Notes under the pieces: model-generated | The model's input: the letters and a program-made list of their open reading frames with translations, nothing else | Told to the model about the DNA's origin: nothing | The model's database searches: none | NCBI RefSeq assembly: GCF_022201045.2 | Contig: NC_068558.1 | Coordinates: forward strand, 40,195,501 to 40,259,500 | DNA: 64,000 bases | Source: Citrus sinensis | Taxonomy: Eukaryota; Streptophyta; Magnoliopsida; Sapindales; Rutaceae | Direction of reading: 5' to 3' | Part shown: in pieces, positions 12,131 through 22,107 of the stretch | Layout of the letters: every line of letters begins with the position of its first letter | Position numbering within the stretch: the first letter of the stretch is position 1 | Position numbers and translations under genes: made by a program

Positions 12131-12701
12131 CAAGTTGTTAGAACTAGCATATTGTCTAGCAAACGGCTACCAGCAATCCAAGTGTTGAACATTAGAAGGC
12201 CATTAGCAGAGTTTTGGGTTATTTGAAGAGAACTAACGAACTTGGTCTCCAATATTAAAATGCCCTGCTTTTTTAGAAGGATATACAGATGCTAGCTGGA
12301 TATCGAGTGTAAGAGATAGCATATCTACTATAGGTTGGGTATTTACTCTTGGAGGTGGTGCAATTTCTTGGGGATCCAAGAAACAAACTTGCATTACACT
12401 CTCAACCATGGAATCTCAGTTTATTGTTTTGGCAGCAACAGGGAAAGAAGCTGAGTGGCTTAGGGATCTTCTTTTAGAAATCCCATTTACTTCAAAGAAT
12501 TTATCTGCTATATTATGTAATGGGAAGTTAAGACACATTAGTCTTAAACATGCATATGTGAGACAATTAATTCAATGTGGAATTATTGCCATCACATATG
12601 TGAAGTCAAGTGAAAACTTGGCTAATCCATTTACCAAACCTCTTACAAGAGAATTGGTAAAATCAACATTTAGAGGGATGGGGCAGCAACCGTTTAACTA
12701 A
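12131..12701 (+). pseudogene. Ty1/copia reverse transcriptase/RNase H remnant
   Basis: Copia pol C-terminus in pieces. The end of the RT domain (TSNPSVEH, then [20 protein letters not shown]) is interrupted by a stop where a conserved Trp codon is expected. A frame change near 12255 follows, then the RNase H domain beginning LEGYTDASW and continuing to the normal end of pol ([20 protein letters not shown]). RNase H keeps the first Asp and the Glu of MESQF. It has lost the stretch between AILCN and GKLRHI that normally contains the next catalytic Asp. The element therefore cannot reverse-transcribe. Gag, protease, integrase and most of RT are absent from the window, so this is a 3' fragment. 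Confidence 0.88.
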
Positions 12702-13271
12702 AAGGTCCACCAATGATGGCAACCCAATCTAACACTAGAAAAAAACTGGTTCTATATTTAATGGGTACAAACAAGTCAATGATAAGTGGATATGTAATAA
12801 GGCACTAAATAATTAAAAGCCCTATCTATGATGTATAATGTCGATTGTTACAGATTGAGGGTTGAGTTATTAAACTCTTAGTGAAGTTCAATCTATGTGT
12901 GACAAGTATCTTAAATGTAACAAAGATACTGGAAGAACTTCCCCTATGTGAACTTTGAAGTGGTGCCGCTTCACATGAGTGTTAGGATTTCTCTCAAGAA
13001 AGTTCATGAAACAGGATGAGCACGTGGGCATTAAAAGTGCTAAGCGAGGATAATGTGAACATATGAACACAAAAGTAGTTGTGTGTATAGTGTTACTGGT
13101 TTGGTCATATAGGAATAACTCGTTCAAAATTTCATGCTACCTGGAATTTTGACAAAATTTTGTGATACTATACTAAGGTAAAGTTCAAATCAAAAAATAC
13201 CTTTCTTTATGCATAAACTTTGTAACATTTCTGGCTAATGTCTTTTTATTCATTTTGACCAAGTGATAGAC
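12702..13271 (+). mobile_element. Copia 3' untranslated segment between pol and LTR
   Basis: Follows the pol stop directly and has the layout seen in related copia elements: a noncoding spacer of several hundred bases ending in a short purine-rich stretch (AAGTGATAGA at 13261-13270) at the position of the polypurine tract. No coding signal is visible. The short open frame on the other strand at 12888-13127 is taken to be chance. Confidence 0.6.
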
Positions 13272-13578
13272 TGTTGGGTTTTGGTCAAATAAGAATATAA
13301 AAAAATTGTGAAAAGTCACAACGAATCATCACAATGTTTGGTGATGTATGAGTGTTTAAAAGTCTATATAAAGACGAGGGAGATAATTTTCAATAATAAT
13401 CTAATTCTTTATAATGTATATCCTTGTCAATTTCTTACAACACTAGAAAAAATTGTAAGATATAAAGTGTTCATGTTTTCTTAGTGAATTCTTCACTTTT
13501 ATTTGGTGCATATTCACATTAAAGACTTATCATATCCTCTAAGCGACTTGCCGTTAAACGCATAAGCAATTTCTATCA
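13272..13578 (+). mobile_element. Probable copia 3' LTR (307 bp)
   Basis: Begins TGTTGGGTTTTGG right after the degraded polypurine tract and ends TTTCTATCA, so it has the TG...CA ends of an LTR. Inside, CTATATAAAG (13364-13373) is a good TATA box for an LTR promoter. No second LTR is in the window, so the 3' edge cannot be confirmed by comparison. Confidence 0.6.
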
Positions 13579-14987
13579 AAAGGGGGCAATTAACGCTTAA
13601 AAAAATATATATTCAGTACTTGTTTCGAGTCTCCATCTACTACTACTATTTTTTTTTAACAATTATGTTTAATTTTTAAAGGTTCGTTGTCATAGCATCA
13701 GTAGTGGACAACGTTTCTGTTCTGCGTTCTTGTCCCTTAATAATTCCTATTACTGAAATCTGTAGGGCTCAAATGAATAAAATTGCAAACTATGTGGGTA
13801 TCATTTAGTTATTGTAAAATCACAGGATAAATATGTAAAAGATGAAGAAAAAATCAGATACGGAACAAGTGGAATTGAAGGGGACGTTACGTAATAGCCC
13901 TGGTCTCCACAAGAACACGATGTCTTATCTTTTTTTCTTTTTCGCTCAAAACCCAACACACAGTTGCCTTGGCGCCCTTTTTATCTCCCTGGTTGTTCCT
14001 CATTTTCTTTCATTCTTTGTGGGAAAAATCCAAAAGATAAAAAAACAGAGGAAACAATTTCAAGTTGACATGAAAAGCTGCACTTCACCATTTCTTGCAT
14101 TTTATTTTCTCTTACATTCACTGGCAGTCTTTCTTCAGGTCCCCTACTACTAGGTCAGCTTCCTTGACTCTCTTTCTTTGTTTTACTTGTTTAACAACAA
14201 TTTGTTTGATGCAATTTGGAGTCCTTAATGGGTTAATGTGTTCTTGGCTTGAGTATCTGCAGAAGTGATTTATTTATCTATTTATTCACTGAAATTAATT
14301 GTTAACTTTCTTTCTAGTAGCAATAGGATAGGATAAGCAATTGGGTACTTTTCTTCTTTTTTTTTGGCTGAAATTCTTGGTCACCCGTAGTTTGAAATTG
14401 AGTGTTTCCTGCTGAATTCACTCTATGGCTCCTTTATAGAAAATGTGTTAGGCCCAAGAGGGCACTAATTAGCAAATTACTCATTATATGTTTTTTAAAT
14501 GGCAGCAGAGTAATGCTTCTGTCACTCAAAAGTGTTGAGACTAGAAGTTGATTGGGAATTTGAGCCATTGGTTGTTGTTGTATTTTCTTCACTACATGAT
14601 TCAGATATATGTACAATTCGTGCAATTTATTTGTATTTAATTATTACTTTGATTTCAAGATTATTTAATGATTTGGTACCAAGAGCTATATATGAGAATG
14701 TCTGACTTAAAATTTCTCCATACATTTACATACATACATAGAGCCATCAATTTATTCATAAGCATTCGCGTTCAGTAATTTACAAATAATTTGGAGCAAT
14801 TGGATTTATATAATAGGAAAGGATGCTGCTATAGAATGCTTTAAAGATCACTTCTTTTGTCTTATATGCTGCTTCAAGTTGAAGAAGCACATATGCATTA
14901 TTAAAAAGGTTGACAAATAAATAAACTCACTGACATATTTCAATGATAATCAGCTTGCAATAAGAAGAACTCTGACACTGAACTATT
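13579..14987. other. VDE upstream region with possible noncoding first exon
   Basis: No coding gene. The stretch from about 13900 to 14138 is pyrimidine-rich and ends CTTCAG at a GT, which could be the donor of a noncoding 5' exon of VDE spliced to just before the start at 14988. VDE genes are known to have 5' UTR introns in some plants. The 103-codon open frame at 13842-14153 overlaps this and shows no family resemblance. Confidence 0.4.
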
Positions 14988-17900
14988 ATGGCGTTGGCTG
15001 CAAGTTCCATATGTTTGTACGGTAATGAAAGGATTGGCAATCCATGTAGCAGAACAGGGTTTGCAATTACTGAAAAGAACCAAAACAGGAGAATGGTGTA
15101 TTACCGTGGCATAGTTACACTGAAAATTAAGTCCAATGGCAAGAAGTCAACGTGCTCCCAGTTAATGAGATCCTACAGAAATTGTTGCAAGATTGGCTTA
15201 AGATGTTCAAATCTGGTGTCAGGAAGAAGAGAGAAAGTTTCTTCAATCTCTAACACTGGTACAACAATACCTGAGGTAGCCCTGCTTTCTTGATGCATAG
15301 TTGCATAACTATCGACACGGTTCTTTCTTTAAATCCTTTTCCCTGTAAATTTTCTTGCTTTCAGTTTCATTTTTCTTTTGATTTTCTGTAGGCAAAAGAG
15401 GTGCTTAAAAATCTGGTGCACCCTGTACCAAATGTGCTGAAGGAATGGAGCCAATTACAGTTGATTAATGTAGCTGGTGTACTGGCTTGCATGTTTTTGG
15501 TCATTCCATCAGCTGGTGCTGTTGATGCTCTCAAGACATGTACTTGCTTATTGAGGGAGTGCAGGTACTCGATACTTATTGCCATTTTACAGCTTCGGTT
15601 TTTAGAAACATGATAACTAATGGTACTGTAGCACTGCATCCCTTGCGTACTCAAATTCTCTTTATCAAAATGGGTAAGAAATTAAACTAATATACTTAGC
15701 TCGTCTTTTACCCAAAAAAGGAAATGCCTTATTCCATATGTCAGAAAGGCGTATTGGAAATTGCATTTTATCATTCTGGTACGCGTTTATAAAATTTTTT
15801 ATCTCTAGGCCTTGAAGTTGAACTGAAAAGGGTATCTGCCTTCTATATGTGATATCATCTCATGCGAATTGTGGATACTGAAAATAAACCAACTACAACC
15901 TCAAGTTCAATTCAACTGTTTCCTTTGTCCTACTACAACTTTGTCCTACTACAACTTTGTCCTACTACAACTTTGTCCTGGGACTGCATCAAAGCACTGG
16001 TTATGAGCTTTTGATTGTGTACAGGAATGGAATTCTCACTCTTTTGGTCGCCATATTTCTGAGGGAATCAAGCTTGATTGAATATATCATTTGGTCCATT
16101 CTCATAGGGTGGATAAGTCGGAATTTAGGCATGAAAATGTGTTGGTTTCTCTATACATACATCATTGTGTTTTTCATCAGTTCTTTTCTTGTAATTCCTC
16201 TATCAAGCACTGTCTTAGAATTCAATCCATCTTCATGGGTTCTTAGCACTGGGATTAGTGGCAGATGCCTTTCAATATAAAGAATTGGTTTAAGAGCTTC
16301 AGAATTACACAGAAAATCAGTAGCTAACCTGAGCTTCTAATTTTCTTGAGTACCCAACCTTGAATTTTTGTGCTTTTTGACATCAAAGTTCAAGTCTTAC
16401 AGAAAGTGCTCCTTTCATATGTTAATGTTATTTGAATGTTGGAAATCTTTCATTGGGGGATTAAAGTTGCTATTTATTCTTTAAATTCTACCAATGATCT
16501 TAGCCAATTATGTTCAATTTCACTCACCATATTGTCGTGATACGTCTAGCTGTTTTAATTGTATTGTCTAAGTTTGAATAAGGTATCATTTGACAGTAAC
16601 CTGTAGTGATTAAGTGAATTCTTTTTTTATTTTTTTTCAGCAAGATGTTAAAATGGCTCCTTGTAAATTTTGCCATTATTCTGGTTCTATTTTGTATTAT
16701 CAGTTTTATGGATTTAGGATAATTCATGTCAATAGACTCGCTAGTTGTTGTGAGGCTTTTCTTGATCGTCCAGCTTGATGAGGTAGCTCAGTATTCAGAG
16801 AACAAGATAAATCATTCTTTTTGTTGTTGCGTTATTTTCTGATTTATTCCATTGGTCAACAACCATGACAACCATATCAGTAACCTATGCTCTATCATGC
16901 AGAAATGTGTATCCAAGTTTCAGGATTTAAAACTAGAATTAATTCTGCTAATCAACTTCGAGAAGAGTGGACAGTATTTTAAATTGAGTTGCTACAAAAT
17001 GACAAGAGTAAGAGGACAACAAATCATGAAGTCAAAAGCTGATCTGTAAATTTACTGATCATACATTCTCAGGGCGAACAAAACCTGAAACTCATGATTG
17101 CTCCTATTCTTTATCACTTCAATGATGAACTTAAGGTTCTTTTTTGTGTGTGTGCGTGGGGGGGGGGGGGGGGGGAAATATTGATGAGTATGGTTCACCA
17201 AAGTTTTTCATCCTTTCTCTTTTAGGAATTTGTCCTTTAGCAGAGGATCTAATTTATTCCAGGCAATCGCATACCAACCTGCTCACATTATGCATGTTAT
17301 TGCCAGTTTCATGTCTCATTTCTTCATATGGACACCCAGCATCCAAAATTAAACATAACCGGTCATCTGTCTCAAGTTGAATTTTCATCTTTGTCAGGCT
17401 GGAACTTGCTGAGTGCATTTCAAATCCGGCATGTGCTGCCAATGTTGCTTGCCTTCAAACCTGCAACAATCGGCCTGATGAGACTGAATGCCAGGTTGGT
17501 TCTTTATTTCTCTCTGGAGACATGCACACGCTTATTGATTTTAACCGGGATCTGGAATTGTAAGCTCTATTTTCTTATGCAGATAAAATGTGGGGACCTG
17601 TTTGAAAACAGTGTTGTTGATGAGTTTAATGAGTGTGCGGTCTCAAGAAAGAAGTGTGTACCACAGAAATCTGATTTAGGGGAATTTCCTGTCCCTGATC
17701 CTGCCATTCTAGTTAAAAGTTTTAACCTCAAAGACTTCAATGGGAAGTGGTACATTTCTAGTGGTTTAAATCCTTCCTTCGATACTTTTGATTGCCAATT
17801 GCATGAATTCCATACAGAATCCAACAAACTCATAGGAAATTTATCGTGGAGAATAAGAACTCCAGATGGTGGCTTTTTCACCCGATCAGCTATGCAGAGA

Positions 17901-18929
17901 TTTTTTCAAGATCCAATTCATCCTGGGATACTCTATAATCACGACAATGAATACCTTCACTATAAAGATGACTGGTAAATACCTTTTCTGCATTCTAATA
18001 AAGCTCCTGGTCTTACTTCTTTGCAAATACTGATCAGTCTTCTGCTGTTACCACTTAGTGAACTCCAGTTCACTTGCTAATGAACCTTCAATATTTTCTT
18101 CACTAGCTTATGACTATGAATAACTTTGTAAGGACGTGAAGTATGGATTTTGATAGTATCTTTACAGCACTGATGTGATGAACCCTTTGTAAGGTCTAAA
18201 AACGGGTGGCCACTTACACTAACGATTCAGAAAGTAATATTACATCAAAAAAAAATTTGCTTTTCTGTTGGATACAATCCCATGGATTAATCTGCTTGCG
18301 TCTGGCAGTTTTTCATTATGATACTAAATTAAGGTATTTTTGGTGCATCAATCAACTAGGATAGACCTGTCATTACACTGCCATCCCACTCAAAAGACTT
18401 ATCCATCTTGATACCCAATGCATGTAGGTATATATTGTCATCCAAGATACAGAACGAACCAGATGACTATGTCTTTGTGTACTATCGGGGCAGCAATGAT
18501 GCATGGGATGGATATGGTGGTGCTTTTTTATACACCAGAAGTAAAACTGTGCCTGAAACCATTGTACCTGAACTTGAAAGAGCAGCCAAAAGTGTAGGTC
18601 GGGATTTCAACAAGTTCATCAGAACAGATAATACTTGTGGACCCGAGCCTCCCCTTGTAGAGAGACTTGAGAAAAAGGTGGAAGAAGGAGAGAGGACAAT
18701 CATAAAGGAGGTAGAACAACTAGAAGGTGAGGTGGAGAAGGTTGGAAAAACTGAAATGACTTTGTTTCAGAGGTTGGCAGAAGGGTTCAAAGAGCTTCAA
18801 AAAGATGAGGAGAAATTCTTGAGAGAGCTAAGTAAAGAAGAAATGGATCTGTTAAGTGAGCTGAAAATGGAAGCAAGCGAGGTAGAAAATCTTTTCGGAC
18901 GAGCTTTGCCAGTTAAGAAGATAAGATAG
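14988..18929 (+). CDS. VDE: Violaxanthin de-epoxidase, chloroplast precursor
   Basis: Five exons: 14988-15275, 15392-15564, 17398-17494, 17583-17974 and 18428-18929, giving 483 aa (Arabidopsis VDE is about 462). The enzyme sits in the thylakoid lumen and turns violaxanthin into antheraxanthin and zeaxanthin with ascorbate when the lumen acidifies, which supports heat dissipation of excess light. The first ~139 residues are a bipartite transit peptide ending in a hydrophobic stretch and an [10 protein letters not shown] cleavage site. The Cys-rich domain follows ([43 protein letters not shown]). Next is the lipocalin-fold domain ([49 protein letters not shown]), and last the Glu-rich, coiled-coil-like C-terminus. 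All expected blocks are present with no frame break, so the gene looks functional. The 1.8-kb second intron holds a 16-bp tandem repeat and an 18-base G run. Confidence 0.97.
15923..15979. repeat. 16-bp tandem repeat in VDE intron 2
   Basis: The unit CTTTGTCCTACTACAA is repeated about 3.5 times head to tail with almost no divergence, which suggests recent slippage or duplication. It lies within the large second intron of VDE and is not coding. Confidence 0.9.
17158..17175 (+). repeat. 18-base G homopolymer in VDE intron 2
   Basis: An uninterrupted run of 18 G, preceded by a short TG run (GTGTGTGTGCGT). Long poly-G is rare in plant genomes. It could form a G-quadruplex in the DNA or the pre-mRNA. 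Its exact length may also be unreliable, because homopolymers are error-prone in sequencing. Confidence 0.85.
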
Positions 18930-19419
18930 AACTCAATTTAGTATCTTATTAATTTTTTAAAACTGTACGGCAAATTCAGTCAAATCTTTTGAATTAATTC
19001 TTTCAGATATAGTGCTTTTAATTCCATCAGATATCTTTCCTCTGTATTTTCCAAAAAACAAAACAAAAAAGGTATCTTTCTTCTGTGCTACAGACTGTGG
19101 TCAATGTTATCTCATCTTAATCCAGAAATTAATGTAAGTTAGGTTACGATTGAGATAATCTTATTTTTCAAATCTAAAATCAGAAAAACAGGGGGATGGT
19201 TTGTCTAAAATGAAAAGCGAACCCCACAAATAGATTAAGTGAAAGAACATAAATGCAGTTTACATTCTATCAATACAATGACTTTCGAAGAGATCGCATT
19301 GAACAAAAAGAATAAAAGAATGAAAGACCAATCACAAGCCAGTCCCAGCACAAGGACTTTTGGAGTGAAAAAAAATTAGAAGGATAACAGGGTTTATCCT
19401 CCACAGAACTTCCAGCAAT
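18930..19419. other. Convergent 3' region between VDE and KNOLLE
   Basis: VDE (plus) and KNOLLE (minus) end facing each other across 490 bp that must hold both 3' UTRs. The DNA is AT-rich. No separate gene or element was recognised. Confidence 0.7.
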
Positions 19420-20361
19420 TCAAGAACTGCTAAAGCTAGTTGCAATAGGGATGACGATAAGAAGAATGATCAACAACAAAAGTATTATCCCCACACACAT
19501 CCACTTCCTATTGCTCCTCTGGTAGTCCTTGGCGGTCTTGAGCTCTTTGGTTCCATCCTTGACATAATGTGAAGCATTCATCACATGGTGCTCAATATCA
19601 TCCATCTGCTCGCCCTGCGCCTCCACCATCACAGCCATGTCCAAGAAAATTTGATGTAGCTCCAGCAAGCTCTTTTCAATCTCTTTCGCCGTGTCATGCC
19701 TGTCCTGAATCTCCACCACCGTCTCCAACACCTTCCCCCTTCCATGCTCTTGTATCGCATGTGTCAAAAACTCCTCACTCCCATTATTATCACTGATGAT
19801 TTTCTCAATCACATCCTCATTTGGGTACTCTCCAGTCACAGTAAAGTACCTTCTCCCAACAGTTTCTTTATACTCTGTCATCATTTTCTGCCTCAACCCT
19901 TGAAACTCCATCATAAGCTCTTTCAACTTCTTCCGCAAGCCATTAGTGACAGCAATTCTAGTCCTGTAAATCGGAGTCCCTTCTTTGCAGCCAGAAAGGC
20001 GCTTATTAGCAGCATTGGCGCGGTCCATGTCTTCAAGATGAGACTTAATATTCCTGGCTCTTTTGAGTACCGTGACAACATCTTTGTTGATCTTATGCCT
20101 CAATAATTTAAGAGCCTCGGGTTTGTGCAAGGACTTGCTCTGTTCATTGGCCTCTTGGAGTCTGCCTGAGACATCGCGGATTTCTTCCATTTCTTTCTTC
20201 ACATTTTCAGCTTCTGCCAGGAATAGGTTGAGGTTTTGGTCCATAGTGTTAGTTGAAGTTGTCATTTCCAGATCAGGATCCGGGCCAGCTTCGAGATCTT
20301 TCATGGCCTCCCTTTTGAGGTCAACATAGCTGGTGAAAGACTTTGTCATTAGGTCATTCAT
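19420..20361 (-). CDS. KN: Cytokinesis-specific syntaxin KNOLLE (SYP111)
   Basis: A single coding exon of 313 aa (Arabidopsis KNOLLE is 310). This Qa-SNARE drives fusion of Golgi-derived vesicles at the cell plate during plant cytokinesis. The start MNDLMTKSFTSYVDLK is almost the same as the Arabidopsis protein. The N-terminal three-helix Habc region includes TAVTNGL-type and KELMMEFQGLRQKMM sequence. Linker motifs YFTVTGEYPNEDVIEKII and FLTHAIQEHGRGKVLETV follow. The SNARE helix spans about residues 212-274 and contains the central Gln of the QGEQMDDIE stretch. A C-terminal membrane anchor lies at about 287-308, ending SFSSS. The close match throughout separates it from the related SYP112 and SYP12 syntaxins. 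A 5' UTR intron (20815-20391, GTAAG donor, CAG acceptor) is inferred. Three MSA motifs lie upstream, as expected for a G2/M-expressed gene. Confidence 0.96.
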   Translation of the reverse strand: MNDLMTKSFTSYVDLKREAMKDLEAGPDPDLEMTTSTNTMDQNLNLFLAEAENVKKEMEEIRDVSGRLQEANEQSKSLHKPEALKLLRHKINKDVVTVLKRARNIKSHLEDMDRANAANKRLSGCKEGTPIYRTRIAVTNGLRKKLKELMMEFQGLRQKMMTEYKETVGRRYFTVTGEYPNEDVIEKIISDNNGSEEFLTHAIQEHGRGKVLETVVEIQDRHDTAKEIEKSLLELHQIFLDMAVMVEAQGEQMDDIEHHVMNASHYVKDGTKELKTAKDYQRSNRKWMCVGIILLLLIILLIVIPIATSFSSS

Positions 20362-21009
20362 CTTTGAAACTCGGAATGTCCTTCACTCACCTGAAGTAAA
20401 CAAAGAAGAAAATGAATTTTCTTTGCATCTGAAGCACTTTAACCAATTAAAATACTAAAACCAGACCAAAATTGAATCAAATTTATGAACTTGGAATTGC
20501 TTTTCAACTTTGTCCAAATTGAAACGCTTCTACATACCAAATTGAACAAAAATAATCTCTCTTTGCTGTTTCTAACACTACCTAGAAAAATTATGCTCAT
20601 GAATCTTTCTTTCCTACAAACAAACACTATCTACTTGAATATGAACATTTATTCAATTTCACCCAAAATTTGATTAAATTCATGAAATGGGTATTGCTCG
20701 CCCTCTTTTGCTGTTTGAATGTGCATATTTCTTCAACTTGACTGACAAAAAGGATCTACCCGAACACTGAAAAGGAAACAAAAAATCAATTGGACGAAAT
20801 GGATATATCACTTACCTTCTTCAATGAAGTGAAAAAGCGGCTGCTTGCTCGCGTAGCTCTGAGAGAAATTTGGGAATTACAATATCTCAGGTGGGTTTTG
20901 AAAAAGGAAAGCAAATCTCAGCTCAGTTGATGAAACTGTTCTTTTGACAGGTTTGATACGAGTCAAGGTTCACTTAAAAGGAAGACAAAAGCAGATCATT
21001 ACAGAAAAA
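20362..21009 (-). other. KNOLLE 5' leader with a probable UTR intron
   Basis: Reading the minus strand, GAAG|GTAAGTGA (donor GT at 20815-20814) and TTTACTTCAG|GTGAG (acceptor AG at 20392-20391) frame a 425-bp intron just upstream of the ATG. That leaves 29 nt of leader in the coding exon and a noncoding first exon above 20816. The intron is T-rich on the transcribed strand. The splice sites are clear to the eye; the transcription start is not. Confidence 0.6.
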
Positions 21010-21059
21010 TAGCCGTTGTACAAGCCAGCTCCCAACGGCTATATTTTTCAATAGCCGTT
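21010..21059 (-). promoter_or_regulatory. Three mitosis-specific activator (MSA) motifs
   Basis: Three copies of the AACGG core within 50 bp, about 650-700 bp upstream of the KNOLLE ATG and probably close to its transcription start given the UTR intron. 21031-21041 reads CCCAACGGCTA, a full match to the MSA consensus YCYAACGGYYA. 21010-21017 and 21052-21059 carry AACGGCTA on the opposite strand. MYB3R factors bind MSA elements to switch on G2/M genes, and KNOLLE is a known target class. The clustering supports regulation by the cell cycle here too. Confidence 0.75.
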
Positions 21060-22107
21060 TCGCAAATCCTTAATATTTTTTCATGTCGTTTTATTTTACT
21101 TTTAGTTTTTCATTTAATTTTGCTTTTATTTTTTATTTTTTATTTTTCCCAAAAGTAGATTTAACTTACAAATCCCCGAAACCACAATAATTTCAAGTCT
21201 ATCAAACTTTTATTGTTGGTTTCTTCGCACAAAAACTCAAATAGATTTTCTATTAAACTAAAATTAGACCGGAAGAAATACTGATGTTTATCCAATTTTT
21301 GGAATTCATTTCGATAAGAATACGATTTTCACTTGATTAGTGAATTTTTCTTTCTATTGTGAATAAATTATAATACGATATAATTTTTTAAATTAACTCA
21401 TGAGTGTAAAAATATAATTTTGGTTTCAAATATATTTTAATTTCCCGTTAATTACATTATTCACGACTCTATTTTTATTGTTAGATAGTTAAATTTTATT
21501 AACTTTTAAATCACTTTAGAATACATAAATTGTGGCAAATACTATCTCAAAAGTATCATAACTCTGAAAATTGAATCCTAATCAATTTTAAATATTAAGA
21601 AATTCAAATGATGAAATAATGTAGTAATTTAACTTAAAATGTTACAAAAGTTATCTATTTTAATAAATTCCACGTCATATAAGAAGATCGAGTCAAATGT
21701 GTAAAATATTTAGGTAAGTTTTGGAGATGAGGGGTGCCACCTTTGTTAACTCTTCAATATTTATTGAAAATGATCTAAAATGATTAAAGAAATACACGTG
21801 GCTAAAATTCATTCGTCAATCATCATCACAGGGCAAGAGAAAACGGAGGTTATTGGCACCCAACCAAAAAACCCACCTGTAAAAAAGTAACTTTCATTTT
21901 TATTTGGATTAAAAGGTAAACTTTAATCTCACCCTCTACCGAAAAAGTAGGTGAATCACTCGCTGAATTTTTTATTTTATTTTTTATTATTGTTATTTTT
22001 GTTCGTGTTCTTTTATCAGTCAAAGTCTCTCAAAACAAATATAAAAGAACCATCGGCTTCTTCTACTTTTCACTTTCTTTTTTTCATTTTTTTTCCTTTT
22101 TTCAGCG
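21060..22107. other. Divergent promoter region of KNOLLE and SIP1
   Basis: KNOLLE (minus) and SIP1 (plus) are transcribed away from each other from this AT-rich interval. Besides the MSA motifs at its left edge I recognised no clear element. The stretch just before 22108 is pyrimidine-rich and is probably the SIP1 5' leader. Confidence 0.6.

Noticed and set aside
13842..14153. 103-codon frame upstream of VDE
   Set aside because: Low-complexity, T-rich and with no domain; better explained as VDE leader or promoter.
15957..16280. 107-codon frame in VDE intron 2
   Set aside because: It lies wholly in an intron, starts in the tandem repeat and has no recognised domain despite hydrophobic stretches.
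19696..20106. 136-codon plus-strand frame
   Set aside because: Antisense shadow of KNOLLE, whose minus-strand protein matches the family from end to end.
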